64,000 nt of DNA from Hyalella azteca. Lineage: Eukaryota; Arthropoda; Malacostraca; Amphipoda; Hyalellidae. The position numbers were made by a program, and so were the translations under genes. The notes under the pieces are model-generated. The model worked only from the letters and a program-made list of their open reading frames with translations. It was not told the DNA's origin and did not search any database. Shown one piece after another: positions 44,761-57,611 of the stretch. The stretch covers positions 310,001-374,000 of the forward strand of contig NW_025930616.1 in the NCBI RefSeq assembly GCF_000764305.2. Direction: 5' to 3'. Numbering within the stretch: position 1 is the stretch's first letter; each line of letters starts with the position of its first letter.

Positions 44761-46100
44761 CTTGTATATCCAAAGGGTTTGATTGCGCCTGCCAATGAAG
44801 GTGGATCACACCTTCCATGCAAAATGACAGTTCTGAGTCAGCCGCCAGCTGTACAAAACCCTAGGCCACAGGTCACCCTACTCAGAGCAAGAGAGAATGC
44901 ATGTGACCAGTGAAGGAAACACATCTCAAGATGAGCAATGGCTGCCATGCACAGAGGCATTGCAATTGCACAGGCAGTGCAATGTGAGAAGACACTGTAG
45001 CAAGAGCAAGAAAGAGCATGGTGGGCAATAGCACAAAGACTGACCACCACACATGTGACATCTCCGAGCAACATGCATGAGCTTCCACACGCAACCAAAG
45101 CGCACTTGACCTCCGGTGCTCCGACACGAGGTCCGGCAGCAGCACACCCCACTCAAGCAGACACCACTTGACTTGAAACAATTGCCGGGCATTGGTGCGC
45201 GTGATCAAACTGCAGGGCATTCTCTTGCACTTGACTCTCAGACCAAATCCTTCTTTTGAGGTTGGGGATCGAGCTTGCCAATTTCCCTTACCTATGTGGT
45301 TCTGATTCTGCAGAGGCTACGAACCTTGGAGACTGGATGCGGATGTGGGTATGATTTGTCTCAATCTTGTTGGATGTTTGAGCTTAGCATGAGAGCTAAC
45401 AAGCTTACCCCAAGACCACGTCTTCAGGGACCCACCAGGATCTCTGAGACGTATCACAACAGCTGCGCCGCTTTGCCAACGTGAGAGAGCCTTATGCCAT
45501 TTCAATTGCTAGCAGGCTCCCCACACCAGTTAACTAGAGAAGAGATCTCCAGAACAAGCAATGGCTGGCTGATGTGGTTAGGTTCCAATTGCATTGGAAG
45601 TGAGTGCAGAACACTCGGGGGTATTGAGACAAGTCTTGGAAAACATTGCCCAATTCCCTTTTGCCATGTACGATTGCAGACAGTCAAGCAAACTGACCAC
45701 ACACAGCAGCAACAACACTGTCATGCCCAAATTACCCAATTCCGTGGTTGAATATAGATATTCCTCCCAAATGCGCACTCACCAACAACCTACCATAGGG
45801 TAACTCTGCACGTGTACAAAAATTTATTATGTCTGTTGGCAACTTGCCATGTTGGGGAAGTGAAATTTATACTTGGGGCAGATATATGCCATGCCTGGCC
45901 AACTGGCCACTGCCAGGCCCTCATCCAAGCAGTGTGGAATTCCAGAGGGGTAATATATTAACTGGTAAACATAGAAAATCGGAAAGCAGGACCCAAAAAT
46001 CTGGAATGTCCAGCACACTTCCACTTTCAGTCCATCATCATCACTGATGAGTCTCTGCAAGATGCCACAGCTGTTTCATTGAAAAAAACAGCGCTTGCAT
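44761..46100. other. Moderately GC-rich intergenic segment, not identified
   Basis: Base composition is richer than the flanks and short open frames occur on both strands at 44.8-45.8 kb. None has recognisable motifs. It could be an old, decayed transposon; no termini were found. Confidence 0.35.
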
Positions 46101-46486
46101 CATCACAGTAACAAGAATCCAATCAACGCTTGAACACATCCAACGTAACAGTCGCAAGAATCCAATCAACGCTTGAACACGTCCAACGTACAGAGCTGGG
46201 CAGCGCTACTTGGAAATGTAGCGGTGCTACCACTACCGCTACACCCACTAGATTGTAACGGGCGCTACCGCTACCGCTACAGTAAAATGTAGCGCGCTAC
46301 ATTAGCCGCTACAATGGCCAAAATTATTGGAAATCTTTAAATATTTATTGTTCTGCTATTGGGATTTACTCATTAACATTTAATGATAATAAAACATTTT
46401 TAAAACATATCAATGCAACTTTATTGCAATTAACTTAACCGAACTAGTATGGGTTACCCGAGGGTTAGATACAGTAAATAAAAGTT

Positions 46487-46672
46487 AGTTATTTTTATGT
46501 TTTACCTTCCCTACATGGATGTGAACTTTAATCTACCAATCTAAGAAATTATCCACATATAGATATAAAAATCAGTCTTTTTTGTATATATATATATGTG
46601 GATTATTTTTGAGATATGTAGATTAAAGTAGACATCCATGTAGGGAAGGTGAAACATGAAAATAACTGTAAG
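46487..46672. repeat. Imperfect inverted repeat, arms of about 75 bp
   Basis: TTACCTTCCCTACATGGATG on the left returns in reverse complement as CATCCATGTAGGGAAGGTGA on the right. Arms run from about 46487-46565 and 46595-46672 around an AT-rich loop (TATATATATATATG). Inside the hAT element; could extrude as a long hairpin. Confidence 0.8.
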
Positions 46673-46850
46673 CAAACTGAAAGATGAAAAAAACCTGTAA
46701 GTGGTAACTGGTAACAACTTAACAGGGAACAAATAAAATGTTGATACTAGTATCAGGCTGAGGTTGACAACATTACACCGAAATCTTTATTATGTAATTT
46801 ATACTATGTATGTATCATGCTGGTTTTTAAATAATATTTAATACTATTAA

Positions 46851-48140
46851 GGGGACCGGCTACCCTAAAAATCGGAAATTTTGGCTTTGCCGTTTTCTTG
46901 ATTCGTTTTGTAGCTGCTGAAAAGGCGCGTCTAACGCACTTTACCGCATGTCTGCGCGTGCTATAATTTTTGCGTAAGACAATTTTAACAATATGTACAA
47001 AGATTTATTTGAATTAAATCTGTATATATAGATCATTACTCTCGTTAATTACAAAGTGTTTGCACTCGTTTGAAAGCTACAAACGAGACGCGATCAACAA
47101 AGCTACTACCATAGATGTACATGCAATACTTTTTTGTGTAATGCAGTCTTGAACTTTTATAAAATTATCATTTTATATCATTATTTACAAATAAATGGTA
47201 TTTATATGTCATTATTTAGGTTAATTGCAAAGTGTTTGCACTTGTTTGAAAGCTACAAACAAGACGCGTTTAACAACGCTACTACCATCAGTACCATGGA
47301 TGTTCATGCAATAGTTTTTGCGTAATGCAGTTGTAAAGTTATGTAAAATTAATATTTTATATATGGATCTGATCACCATTAGCCCATGCCCTGGGCATGG
47401 GCTAATGGTGATCCAGAAATATAATGGTGATCCAGATATATACATCAGATTCAGATGTATTTATATATAAAAAGTCCCATTTATAGCCTATTATTCACAT
47501 TAAATTGAACATAAATAGGTCTAAAGACGCGTGCTGGTACCTTGAATGCAAATAATTGGTAATGGAAAAGCTTGGGCTACAATATCAAGACTTTTTGGGC
47601 ATATTCTTCTGTTTTCAATTAATTTTACTTTATTTGGCTCCCCTGAACAATTTAAAATCCAAAAAACGCCATCTTAAAAAAATTATAACTCCAACAGTTT
47701 TCAAGCTACGACAATGAGAGACATGCCATTCGATTTGTAAAAATAATACCTAGCGACTCTAGAAGCCTTTTTTTAATATGAGCATGGTTTGACTTATATA
47801 TGGGAGGGGGAGGAAGGTAGGGGGGTATAAATGTGAAAAAAATGGGAAGAACGCGAAAAAACGATGAGGAAAATAAAAAATCGAGGATCTACAGTTGCCA
47901 GATATTGTTCTTACAAATCGAATGATATGTGTCTCGACATTGTAGCATGTGATTTGCAAAAGTTAACAATTTTTTTAGAGTACCCCTTATTTGCCGCTTT
48001 CTATTAATTTCACGTTTTCTTTCATTTTTTAAATTTACATGAACATAAAGGTCTTAGATTTCTGTTTTACACATGTTTACCAAGTTTCAAAACGATCCGT
48101 CTGTAAACAAAAAAGTTTTGTTGGAGGGTAGCCGGTCCCC
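46851..48140. mobile_element. Nested element, ~1,290 bp, with 16-bp inverted termini and TTAA-like flanks
   Basis: Starts GGGGACCGGCTACCCT and ends AGGGTAGCCGGTCCCC, a perfect 16-bp terminal inverted repeat. The left flank is TTAA (46847-46850), the right flank TCAA (48141-48144), suggesting a TTAA-targeting family such as piggyBac or Kolobok with one mutated base. Non-coding inside. It carries a ~180-bp direct repeat (about 47038-47190 and 47217-47365; shared AAAGTGTTTGCACT-GTTTGAAAGCTACAAAC) and a perfect palindrome. Confidence 0.75.
47372..47412. repeat. Perfect 20-bp-arm palindrome
   Basis: ATCACCATTAGCCCATGCCC, a single T, then its exact reverse complement. It lies in the middle of the nested TTAA-flanked element. 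Perfect pairing contrasts with the decayed sequence around it. Confidence 0.95.
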
Positions 48141-48803
48141 TCAAGTAAAATCTAAAGGCTTTATCTATAAATGTAGCGGTAGCGCTGTAGTGGCAAAACC
48201 TTGTATCGCTACTTAAATATGTAGCGGGCGCTACCGCTACCGCTACATTGACTTAAATGTAGAGCCGCTACCGCTACATGTAGCGCGCTACTGCCCACCT
48301 CTGCCAACGTACTGTCACAGGGATCCAATCAGCGCTAGAACGTGTGCAACGTCACAGCCACTGGAATCCAATCAGCAATAGAAAGCTAGAAGGGACCGCC
48401 TCAAATGCACACAATGTTAACGCACTGATGCTAACTCAGTGCGTAATGCTACAATTCTTATTTCAAGAGCATAATACAATAGTGTAGTTATGTCATTATT
48501 GATGGAAGTCGCAAAGAATAACATCTTCACTATGTACACTCACTCACAAATACATGAAAAACTGCCTATGATTCAATCCACAAATACAAAACTGACCACC
48601 GATGCAATCAGCTGAGACATACAATCTCCTTTCGTTGCGATCAGCCTAAGAAAAAACGTAAACAAAGAAGGTAGCAGGGATACCAACTCCACTGGCAACC
48701 AATGTGAAACCGACATCAATATAGTCATGTGAAAAAATGAAAGATATGGATTCTTCTATATTAAAAATTTATCAGTAACTGACATTCAACAGAAATCAGA
48801 ATG

Positions 48804-49810
48804 ACCTTATGACCTTATGATGATTTTAGGACGTCGTAGTCCACGGTCACGCTGATGCGCCGCCTTCGTCGTCGGATGTAACGTTGGACGTGTTCCGTCT
48901 ATTTGCCCTCCTTAGGGCCACTTGGTGCATGATGCTGTTGCTTGTCACTCGCTGAGGGTGGTTTCCCATTACTGGACAATCTGGGATCTTTCTCAACAAC
49001 TTGTCCAGTTGTCTCTTGAATGTTACAAGAGTAAACTCCCCTCCTCTCAGCGCTTTTGGTAAGACATTAAAGAGCCCCAGTCCTACCACGGACAGTGATC
49101 CCTCACAAAGAGTCTGTACTTTGGGCGCAGCTCGGTTATTAAATGGGGGAATCCTGCACAGTCTCCCCCTTCTTTCGTTGTAATATGTCATTATTTTGGA
49201 GGTCTCACTCTCAAAGTTGGGAGCCAGTCCGTTTATCATCTTCCAAGTGTACAGTATGATATATATACCTTTCTCTTCTTCTCTCTAGTGAGTACAGTTC
49301 CAGGTGTTTCAGCCTTCCCCAGTAGTTCAGGTTCAGCTCCCTCATGCCGCTGATCCTGTACATGAAGGTCCGCTGCACTGCCCCCAGTTTCCGCACCGCA
49401 CCCGCCTTGAGTGGCGACCAAAGTTGGCAGCAATACTCAAGATTGGGGAGCACTAGGCCCTGAAGAGTGTAATAATTGGTGCTGCTTCTCTCATTCGAAA
49501 TGTCCACCCCATCCGTTGACGTATCCACCCCATCCGTTGCCGGCTGCGCGCAACTATTTCCTCGATATGGGCATTGAACGTGGCTTCAGTACTCATCAAC
49601 ACTCCAAGATCTCGAACTAGTTGCTTCTCCTCAATTCCTGTGCCATCTGATGCCAAGTAGCGATGTGGCATCCCAATCTCTGTGCGGACTCTGTATCTCA
49701 TTACTTTGAACTTGGTGCCGTTGAACTGTATATTGTTCACTAGGGCCCAATCGTAGATTGACGATAGATCATCCTGTAATCTCTCGCAGTCTAGGTCATC
49801 TGTGATCTTG
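48804..49810 (-). mobile_element. LINE copy 1, 3' end (reverse transcriptase C-terminus), 5'-truncated
   Basis: Minus-strand frames with several breaks encode the end of a non-LTR (CR1/jockey-like) polyprotein: LVRDLGV-LMSTEATFNAHI, LVLPNLEYCCQLWSPLKAG and [20 protein letters not shown], in the usual order for these proteins. The 3' end (low coordinate) finishes in short repeats of an 8-bp unit (ATAAGGTC on the minus strand), as in CR1/L2-type tails. Stops and frameshifts make it non-functional. The same family is at 61323-62072. Confidence 0.85.
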
Positions 49811-52800
49811 GTTTAATAGAATGGTTTAATAACCTTCGTAAATATTATACATGCATGCAGAATCAATCGTGTGCAACAGTGGCAGGAATCTAATGATGGT
49901 TAGTGGTTAGTTCTCATTACGCAATCGCTGGCGACGGTGGGTAAGGTAATTACAGAACATTACTGCAGATAAAGCTCCCGAACTTTGAGACGATAATTGA
50001 GTGAAAACTTTATGTGATATATTGTGAGCCTTAAGTTTTAATAATGAAGAAATTACAAGGTTCACAGAATCTAAAGGTTTGAATGCTAAATTTTTGACTT
50101 TCGAGTACTCTATTGACTATCGAGTCTATTCTAGTCAGTCAACTGTGAAGTGTCATGTTGTTTGTTGTGCATTGCCTTTTCTTTGAGAAGTTGCTCCAAC
50201 TGCCAATGAGTTTCTCCTCAATTTGAAAGCTGAGGTAACGAATAGGGGCCATAAATGTTTTTTTATATTTAATTTGAAACTATTATGTTGGGAGTAAATA
50301 GTATTTCCTTCTGTAGATCCATCCCTCTTGCTCATCTATGAGTGACGCGCGCAATTAACTATCTTGCATGGGACCTTCTCTGTGTTGCCTGACTTTACGT
50401 CCAAACGATCATAGCTACCATAACCAAAGCCAATTTCTGACGGCCTGCAAACCTGTTTCTAGTTGCCTGGAACGTTTTTTTTTCAAGGCGGAACACTTTT
50501 TTTATGTGAACCACGAATTTTAGAATTCCAGCCTGCATCCAAGACTGCACTCCATGAGTCCATCTTCCCAACCCCAAGTTCCCAGAACAGAAGTACCAGA
50601 AGTCCAGAACAGCAGAACCTAGCTATTCTCATGAATCATGATGGAGGCTTGGAGCCAGAGATTCTATGTAAAAACTAATTTTTTTAACTATAAATTTATT
50701 TGTAAACTTAGTTGTATTTTGACTGTTTTTCATTGGGATTCATAAAATTGGCAAGCAATGCATACTAAGCTTAATTTGCATACAATTGTATCTTGAATTC
50801 AATTATATCTTAAATTGTATCTTGACACTTGACCCTAGAAAAATAGCTAAAAACAAGTTCTCAATTGCCACATGTCCTTTAGTCTGTGGTTTGTCACCAA
50901 TAACCCACCATAGCGCCATTTGGATTTGGTGACAAACCAAATTTTTTAGAATCAGTTCATTTTTAATTTCCTCATCTACTCAAAAACCAATTTCTTTTAC
51001 AGGATAATGCTGGTATCATGATACTTTGTTGTTGTTCAACTTCGTCTACTTATAGTTATAGCACCACTTCCACAGTTCCACTAGGCTATAAGACAGTTAA
51101 GACTTGAAAATGAACTTGAAGAGTCTAAAAAGTCTATGCTTTGACAATTGACACTAGATACTAGGTAGGTATAGCCTAGGTAGCTATGCGCAATTTGCGC
51201 ATTATGACTGATTGATCACTTGTTACTTGTTAGGCAAGAAAGACTGAGCTCTTAGGGCACTGAGGCTGAGCAAATCAGCCTTTTATATAACTGAAAACAA
51301 CCAAGTCAAAACAAGCCTCATACTGAGTCTGATATTCGTAAGTCTGGCAGCAATACCGTACTCATAGCTTAGAAGCTTGGACAATAGGCATCGTTCACAC
51401 ATTGCAAAAAAATTTGAACATCATTCACATTGAAACTTATGTAAAGATTGATCTGACAATGCGGTAATAAAGGTTTGCTAGACACTCAGAGGCTAGGGAG
51501 AGGCTGGAGTAAGCAGTGATTCAAGTTTATTGTTTACTGGTACAGGGCTGGAGTTGAACTGACAAGGAGCAAAAAGGCTATAACGAAGTTAACACAAAAA
51601 TGAACTATTTCTTAGGTGGATTGATCAAAGAAGTCAGGCGGGAAGTTGCTACACTTAAAATCACGATTATCACGTAGCCTACGCTACATGTAATGTACTC
51701 ATGTTAAGTCAGTTAAGTTACAACCAGTTCATGAAACAGTCGTAAAAATTGATAAACATTTATTTTCATTTCGTATTCCAACTTTATGAAACACTAATTT
51801 ATTCGCCCACCGTAAACTCAATCGCGCAAAAACGACGCAAATGCCTTTGGAAGCATAAAAATTTCGCACATTTCTAATAGGTTCCAAATTTTAAAGTACA
51901 TTACAGAAAAGCGTGGTGCAATTGAAAAGTTTGCGTTTGTGTGCGTCGCGATAGCATGATAATTCCATCAAAATTTTTGGAATTCTTTAAAAATAATTTC
52001 AAATCTATCTTGCTAGATTAATACTATTTTGTTTCTCCATATTATTTTAATGATGATTTTTAATTTTCAATACCTAGATTTCAATTCAATTATAACAGTC
52101 TACGACATATAATATAAATTTTTAGTGTGTAAAACATGTCGCTCTTCATATTTTGGAAAAGTTCAAGCATGGCTGAAGTGAAATGAACAATCTATTCAAA
52201 TCTATTTGATACGTTTTAGGTTATCATCACAAAGTGATGACTACCTTATAATAAAAATAATACGAATATGTTGACTGTTAGTATCTCGCATGACGTTGGC
52301 CGGTTTAAATGATAGGTTTCAATACAAACGTCTTTTCATTTTAGAAGTGACATACTAATTTATTTGCATCTTAGAGGAGTGCAATAAAATCCACTTCGCT
52401 TAGCCTTTTTACCTCAATTTAAATTGTCTTATGTATGTCTAGCTAGGACGTGTACTGTTGTCTGTATATGTGCTGTACTGGGAAGTGCTGAATCTTGCCT
52501 GAATTTAAGTGTGAATCAGAATATATATTTGACTGGCTGGATTGTTGGAAGGATGGGAAAACAGTCCTACAAACTAGCGCAAGGAGGCGGGATGGGGGTG
52601 GAAATGAGGTGCCTGTGGACCAGGTGGAATATGTCGCTGCAATAGTTAGTTTTCTAAGCAGCAACTTGGGATTGAAGACTGGTCAAAGATGTTATGAGAG
52701 CATACGTTGTCGGTAGAGTATATTTCATCCTTAAGGGACAAAAATAGCATATTGAAGGAAAGGGTAAGGATAAAATTGTGGAGACAAGTGAGTGTCAAAG

Positions 52801-53335
52801 TCGGTGCAGGGCCGGACAAGCTCGCGTGTGCATGGTGGGGATGGTGTGGATGGAAGGAGGGGGAGGATGGAATGTGACAGAACCATGGTATGTCAGAAAA
52901 AGGATAGTTAAGCACCCAATTCTAATGGTGGGGGACTGGGATTTCGGCACTTGTGGGAAAAATTAGCGTGAATGAAACGGGCAATGAAATTGTATCCTAA
53001 GGAAAGAGCAAATGTTATCAACATACGGAAGCTCTCAAAACACAAAACTGAAAATTATGGTCGCGGGCTCTTTGTCTTACATGATGAAGGAAATGGGTTT
53101 GAAGAAATGGGAGTGGAAAAAACCGTCAGGAAATTACTAGTCGCGTGAGGGTAGTGCGGGCAAAAATGAGGTCCGTGGCAGTAATCGGTATTTTGAGGCG
53201 ACCTAGAGAATATGATACTTACGAGAGAATGAGATGTAAATATGAAAGTGTTTAGGAATTTGATGGAAATCAAAATTAAATGCTTTAAAATGGGCGAGAG
53301 AAATGTCAGCTTTCTCGATCCAGACTGTATTAGAG
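49811..53335. other. Intergenic DNA, nothing recognised apart from a hairpin
   Basis: AT-rich with scattered short open frames, none with motifs or codon-like structure. The only structure noticed is the 50887-50949 hairpin. Confidence 0.45.
50887..50949. repeat. Short perfect hairpin, 14-bp arms
   Basis: TGGTTTGTCACCAA and its reverse complement TTGGTGACAAACCA flank a 35-base loop. This may be a MITE relic or chance. Loop length and lack of extended pairing argue against a microRNA precursor. Confidence 0.6.
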
Positions 53336-53339
53336 AGAA

Positions 53340-53942
53340 CATGTTTGGAGTGGAAGGAGTTAGTTAGTTAGTTTAGTGGCCACAGGTTTACTAGCGCTTC
53401 AGCTATTTAGCTATCTCGCACCGAAAGTCATTTTGAACATCACCAAAGAGGTGGAAGGTCTCAATTATCAAAAGTTTCTCAAATCAAAAGTAGGTCATCA
53501 CCCACAAGGGGTGGAAGGTCTCAGATGTCCAGCCCGCTGAAGCTGGCTTGAAAGAAGCAGCGTTAGCCTCTCAAAGAGACGAAGTGACAAGGAGGGACAG
53601 GTGAAAAGTAACAGAAACGAAGACACTCGAACAAGAGGTCGCTTACACGGGACGTCGGCCACCCGCACGAGAGAGACAGAGAAGGGAAATGTAAGGAATC
53701 CTACCTACATAATAACTTAACCCCACAACTGAGACCTGCAGTCAGACACCGCGAGCTCAGCGGTGGGGCGCTCAGGAACAATCCTCCTAGGAGCGCGAAA
53801 TCCCATAGGACTTCTGACGAGCACAGACACGCGTCAGAAGCCCCCCCTGAGGGGTTGGAGTGGAAGGAATGCACCTCAATCCTGAGGGGACGGCGGTGCT
53901 TGGGCGAAGGATGCAAGAAAATTGTGCGGAAGTGGTACGTAC
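53340..53942. other. GC-richer repeat-like segment of unknown class
   Basis: Contains a diverged internal repeat (GAGGTGGAAGGTCTCAATTA and GGGGTGGAAGGTCTCAGATG). It then runs into about 200 bp of GC-rich sequence with open minus-strand frames up to 53916. The abrupt composition change suggests an inserted retroelement fragment, but no family could be named. Confidence 0.4.
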
Positions 53943-54050
53943 GAGATAATGAAACAATAGGACAGAACGGGATAATGCAACAATAGGACAGAACGGGATA
54001 ATGAAACGATCGGACAGAACGGGATAATGAAACAATAGGACAGACCGGGT
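53943..54050. repeat. 26-bp tandem repeat, 4 copies
   Basis: Unit ATAATGAAACAATAGGACAG followed by AACGGG, with single-base variants. Intergenic. Confidence 0.9.
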
Positions 54051-56780
54051 TAATTATTCAAGTACAAGATGGTGTCATGTCAAAACTTGATCTTATTAGC
54101 TCATGAAAAGTACAGATTATTCTTTAAACGGAAAATTAAAAAAAGTACATCAAAACTGCAAGAAAGTGCATTTTTCGCCTAGGAAATGTTCATTGAAAAA
54201 CGGGCCCGCAACGCTGGTCTGTCGGCAATCACAGACATCAATAACATTATTTCCTTCCGCGCGCTCAACTTAATAAGAAATGATCGATTTTAGCTCACCG
54301 CAACTCTTAGCACCAGGATAGTGGCGGCTATTTGGTCTAACATTTCTGATGCTGTAACGTAGAAGTTCTTGATTTTATCATCAACGAAAAGTAGAAATTC
54401 GTGTAGTAGTCGTGAAGTAGAATAAAATTTAATGTCGTGATGTAAAACGCAGTAGCAGCTGGCATCGTAGACATGATATTTGCTTTCAATCACTAATAAA
54501 ATAAAAACTTACTTGGACGATGAAACACAATAATTTAAATAGGAGTGGAAATACTGAAATTTTCATCGTACAGACATCAACAAGATATACTTTACCCAGG
54601 GGCCAGGGAAAGATGAGATCAAGTAAAATTTATAACCTTCACTGAGTGCGATGGAGGAAATTAACAGAAGAACTTCAACGGATTTTTCAGTTTAGGGAAC
54701 TACTAAATTTAAATAAAAGTTTGAGTGAAAACTCTTCAATTGCGATCGAAGGGAGCGCGAAGGATGTTTACTTATAAGTGAAGTATAGACCATCCAAACA
54801 AGTATATATGCGTTTATCGGAGCTGCTTATTTATGGGTTTACCTTGATATTGTTCATGCACTACATAGTGGGAAAACACCACATAATAAAAAGATCTAAA
54901 AAAGAAAAAGATGGCTCGTCTTCCTACAGCGAAATATCGATCTGAAAACTATAGCTTTTACTCTGATCACTAATGGATTAAACTAAGAATAGATTATTTC
55001 CAAGCAAAACTTGCTCTCACGAAATTAAAAACTCGCACACGATCAACTTCAAGTGCCAGGGATTTCTCGTGTATTTGGCAGTTCCGGCATCGAAAGAATA
55101 CGAAATAGAAAATAAATGGAATATAAGAGCTAATTTAATGACAGGTATGTAAGAATGTATAATGCATACTTTAACAACATAGAGACTAACTACGACACTG
55201 TTGGGGAGAGGCAGAAAGTAAAAAATAATTAAAAACATAATGCACATCAGTTATTCGCTATTCAGAGCACAGTTCTCGATGTCCCTCGGTACTTAGAAGA
55301 AAATTGCCTCAGACAGAAGAAAAAGCAACATTTTGTACTCATGTTATTTTGGCGACGACAAACGCTAGGTTATTTCCCTTTGAAAGTTACCATTGGGGGC
55401 GAATTGGTGTGTTAATTATGTTTCAGTGTAACGTTTAAAATACAGAGGCGGTTTGCCAGGAAAACCAGTTCCAGTTGCAGGGAGCATCGCACACGCAAGT
55501 AACAGCAACGTGGAAATGCGCCTTTGTTTAATTCTAGATAATTTACGCATAGTGGACCGACAAAGAAGTTACTTTAGAAGCTAACAAATTCATCATATGC
55601 CAAGAATCACATAAATGCCCTGAAAACATTCGCTAGCAGTGGGATTTGATGGCTGAAATGCGACAAGAATCGCATGATCCCGAGCGAGTATCGAGATGAT
55701 AACCGAGGCTGGCAAACCGCCGCTTGGACGGACACTTTGTTGTGAGAATCAATGTGCGGCAAGTAATCCTAGGAAGCGGCTCATAAGTTGAGAAGAAAGT
55801 ACATGATGTACAAAGTGACACGCAAATAAATGTTCGAGTGCATAGATGAGATCGTCGGACAAGGTTTACAAAGACTAATACTAATTCAGGTTAACCTATT
55901 GTTGGTACTGAAAGTTGCACATTCACAAGTCATATACGCGATCACGTGAAACGAATGTACAAAATGATTAAATATTTAAATTTGTCAGGATAATTTGTAC
56001 TTTTTCGGTGACACTTGCTGAAATCGCGAGCGAAATAATCGAGGCACGGGACTCGTGCTTGCATCTTGTCGCACTAGAAAAGCTTCGTCACATACGAGCA
56101 AACAGCGCTCAGTTCGTAGCGGCAGCATTCAAGTTCACTTCACCATCAAAATATGTACAAGTAATGTACATACGGTAAGTAGACATATACAACTCAAATC
56201 CCAAGCACCAATTAATTGGAAGAGTGGAGTTTTTTTTCTTTTTTATCATCCAAAGACCAAGCAGGGCAAGAGAAGAAAGTTTTAAGGGACATACCGGACT
56301 TCCTACCAGCCTTTCCCCGACTTCAGAAACATGTTACGAAGTGACGGACCATGAGCTAAGTTAAAAATTATAATAGACTTTAGAGCCGATATTACTTCCA
56401 AGGAAACACAAACAAAGATGAAACAAATAATGAAAAAAATACCAACATAATATTAGCGAGCGTTGACACGAGAAATTGAGAACTGCTCCTGCTGCTTGAA
56501 TCGCTGCCATTATAACCAGCGTTACTGGCAACACACGAGACGCATTGACACTGCCAGTATAACCAGCGTATTCATAATCAATTGTTAAAAAAACACAATA
56601 ATTATAGCTTGAAGAAAAGCTCAAAGATGTCGATAGCGATATTTTTGAATCAGTAAAACAAGATGTAATTATAACCAAGTTCATCAAACTATATATAATC
56701 TGCTAATTTGAAATCTACTTATTTAAGCACGTTCTCAAATAAATTTCATTTTGATTCGTGAGAATTACGGATTGGAGCAC
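54051..56780. other. Intergenic DNA downstream of CDK9, nothing recognised
   Basis: AT-rich. Short open frames at 54.3, 55.0, 55.6 and 56.4 kb (60-110 codons) have no motif, no supporting splice sites and no repeats. Confidence 0.45.
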
Positions 56781-56785
56781 AAAGT

Positions 56786-57066
56786 GAAGTCCAGCACGGT
56801 ATGGCGTCGAGAAAGAGAAGTCCAGCACGGTAGGGCGTCGAGAAAGAGAAGTCCAGCACGGTATGGCGTCGAGAAAGAGAAGTCCGGCACGGTATGGCGT
56901 CGAGAAAGAGATCCAGCACGATATCGCGTCGAGAAAGAGAAGTCCAGCACGATATCGCGTCGAGAAAGAGAAGTCCACCACGGTATGGCGTCGAGAAAGA
57001 GAAGTCAAGCACGATATGGCGACGAGAAAGAGAAGTCCAGCACGATAGGGCGTCGAGAAAGATCCA
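56786..57066. repeat. 31-bp minisatellite, about 9 copies
   Basis: Unit AAGTCCAGCACGGTATGGCG followed by TCGAGAAAGAG, with some 24-bp short units. It contributes open frames on both strands that are repeat products. About 0.8 kb downstream of the CDK9 stop. Confidence 0.95.
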
Positions 57067-57611
57067 AACGTCAACATTAAGCGGAAATCAGCATTAAGAT
57101 ACGATAAAATAAACAAAAAATATAACATAAAATTAATCACAGTAAACATAGTGTTTGTCTAATGCTAAATCCTATTAAAGCTTCATTAAAACTTTTAATA
57201 AAAACTAATGTTGTAGGAATGAAGGTAGCCAGTAAAGTGTCACAAACAAACCAAATCATTCTTGGCCTTCTTACAATTTTTGGTCTTCAAGGAGAGATCT
57301 TTACTGACACCTCGACGTGCATCAAACTGCAGTTATTTAGGATTCATTATTTGACTGCTAGAATTAAATGTCATTTCAAACAGCGACACGCAAGAATTCG
57401 AGTTCACTAACGCCATGGAGGCCCCATGACGGTTTCAATACTAAAGAAATCACCAAAAAGCCAGTAAATAAACTTTGAACAAATAATAACCCAATATTCA
57501 AAGCTTACGAAAGTAACCTAGATTTTGTAGGAAAATTTGTACTCGAGTTTTCAACACGGATAGAATGAACTTCCTCCATGAGGACATGGCATGTTGACTG
57601 CTGATGGTGTC

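Larger units (their letters stand above)
46191..48303. mobile_element. hAT-type element, 2,113 bp, with 8-bp target duplication and nested insertion
   Basis: Ends CAGAGCTGGGCAGCGCTAC and GTAGCGCGCTACTGCCCACCTCTG (approximate inverted repeats), flanked by perfect CCAACGTA (46183-46190, 48304-48311). The subterminal zones carry many copies of ACCGCTAC/GTAGCG, the type of transposase-binding cluster seen in hAT ends. No transposase frame remains. A second element occupies 46851-48140, leaving about 820 bp of hAT DNA. Confidence 0.9.
46105..48395. repeat. ~47-bp tandem unit split by a hAT insertion
   Basis: Units around AAGAATCCAATCAACGCTTG then AACACGTCCAACGTA occur twice before 46190, and diverged copies (GGATCCAATCAGCGCTAGAA) occur just after 48311. 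The hAT element inserted into this short array, using CCAACGTA as its target. Confidence 0.75.

Noticed and set aside
50887..50949. Hairpin as a microRNA precursor
   Set aside because: Only 14 paired bases with a 35-base loop; too short a stem for a Drosha substrate.
56715..57149. 144-codon minus-strand frame with repeated STPYRAGLLFLDA
   Set aside because: Product of the 31-bp minisatellite.
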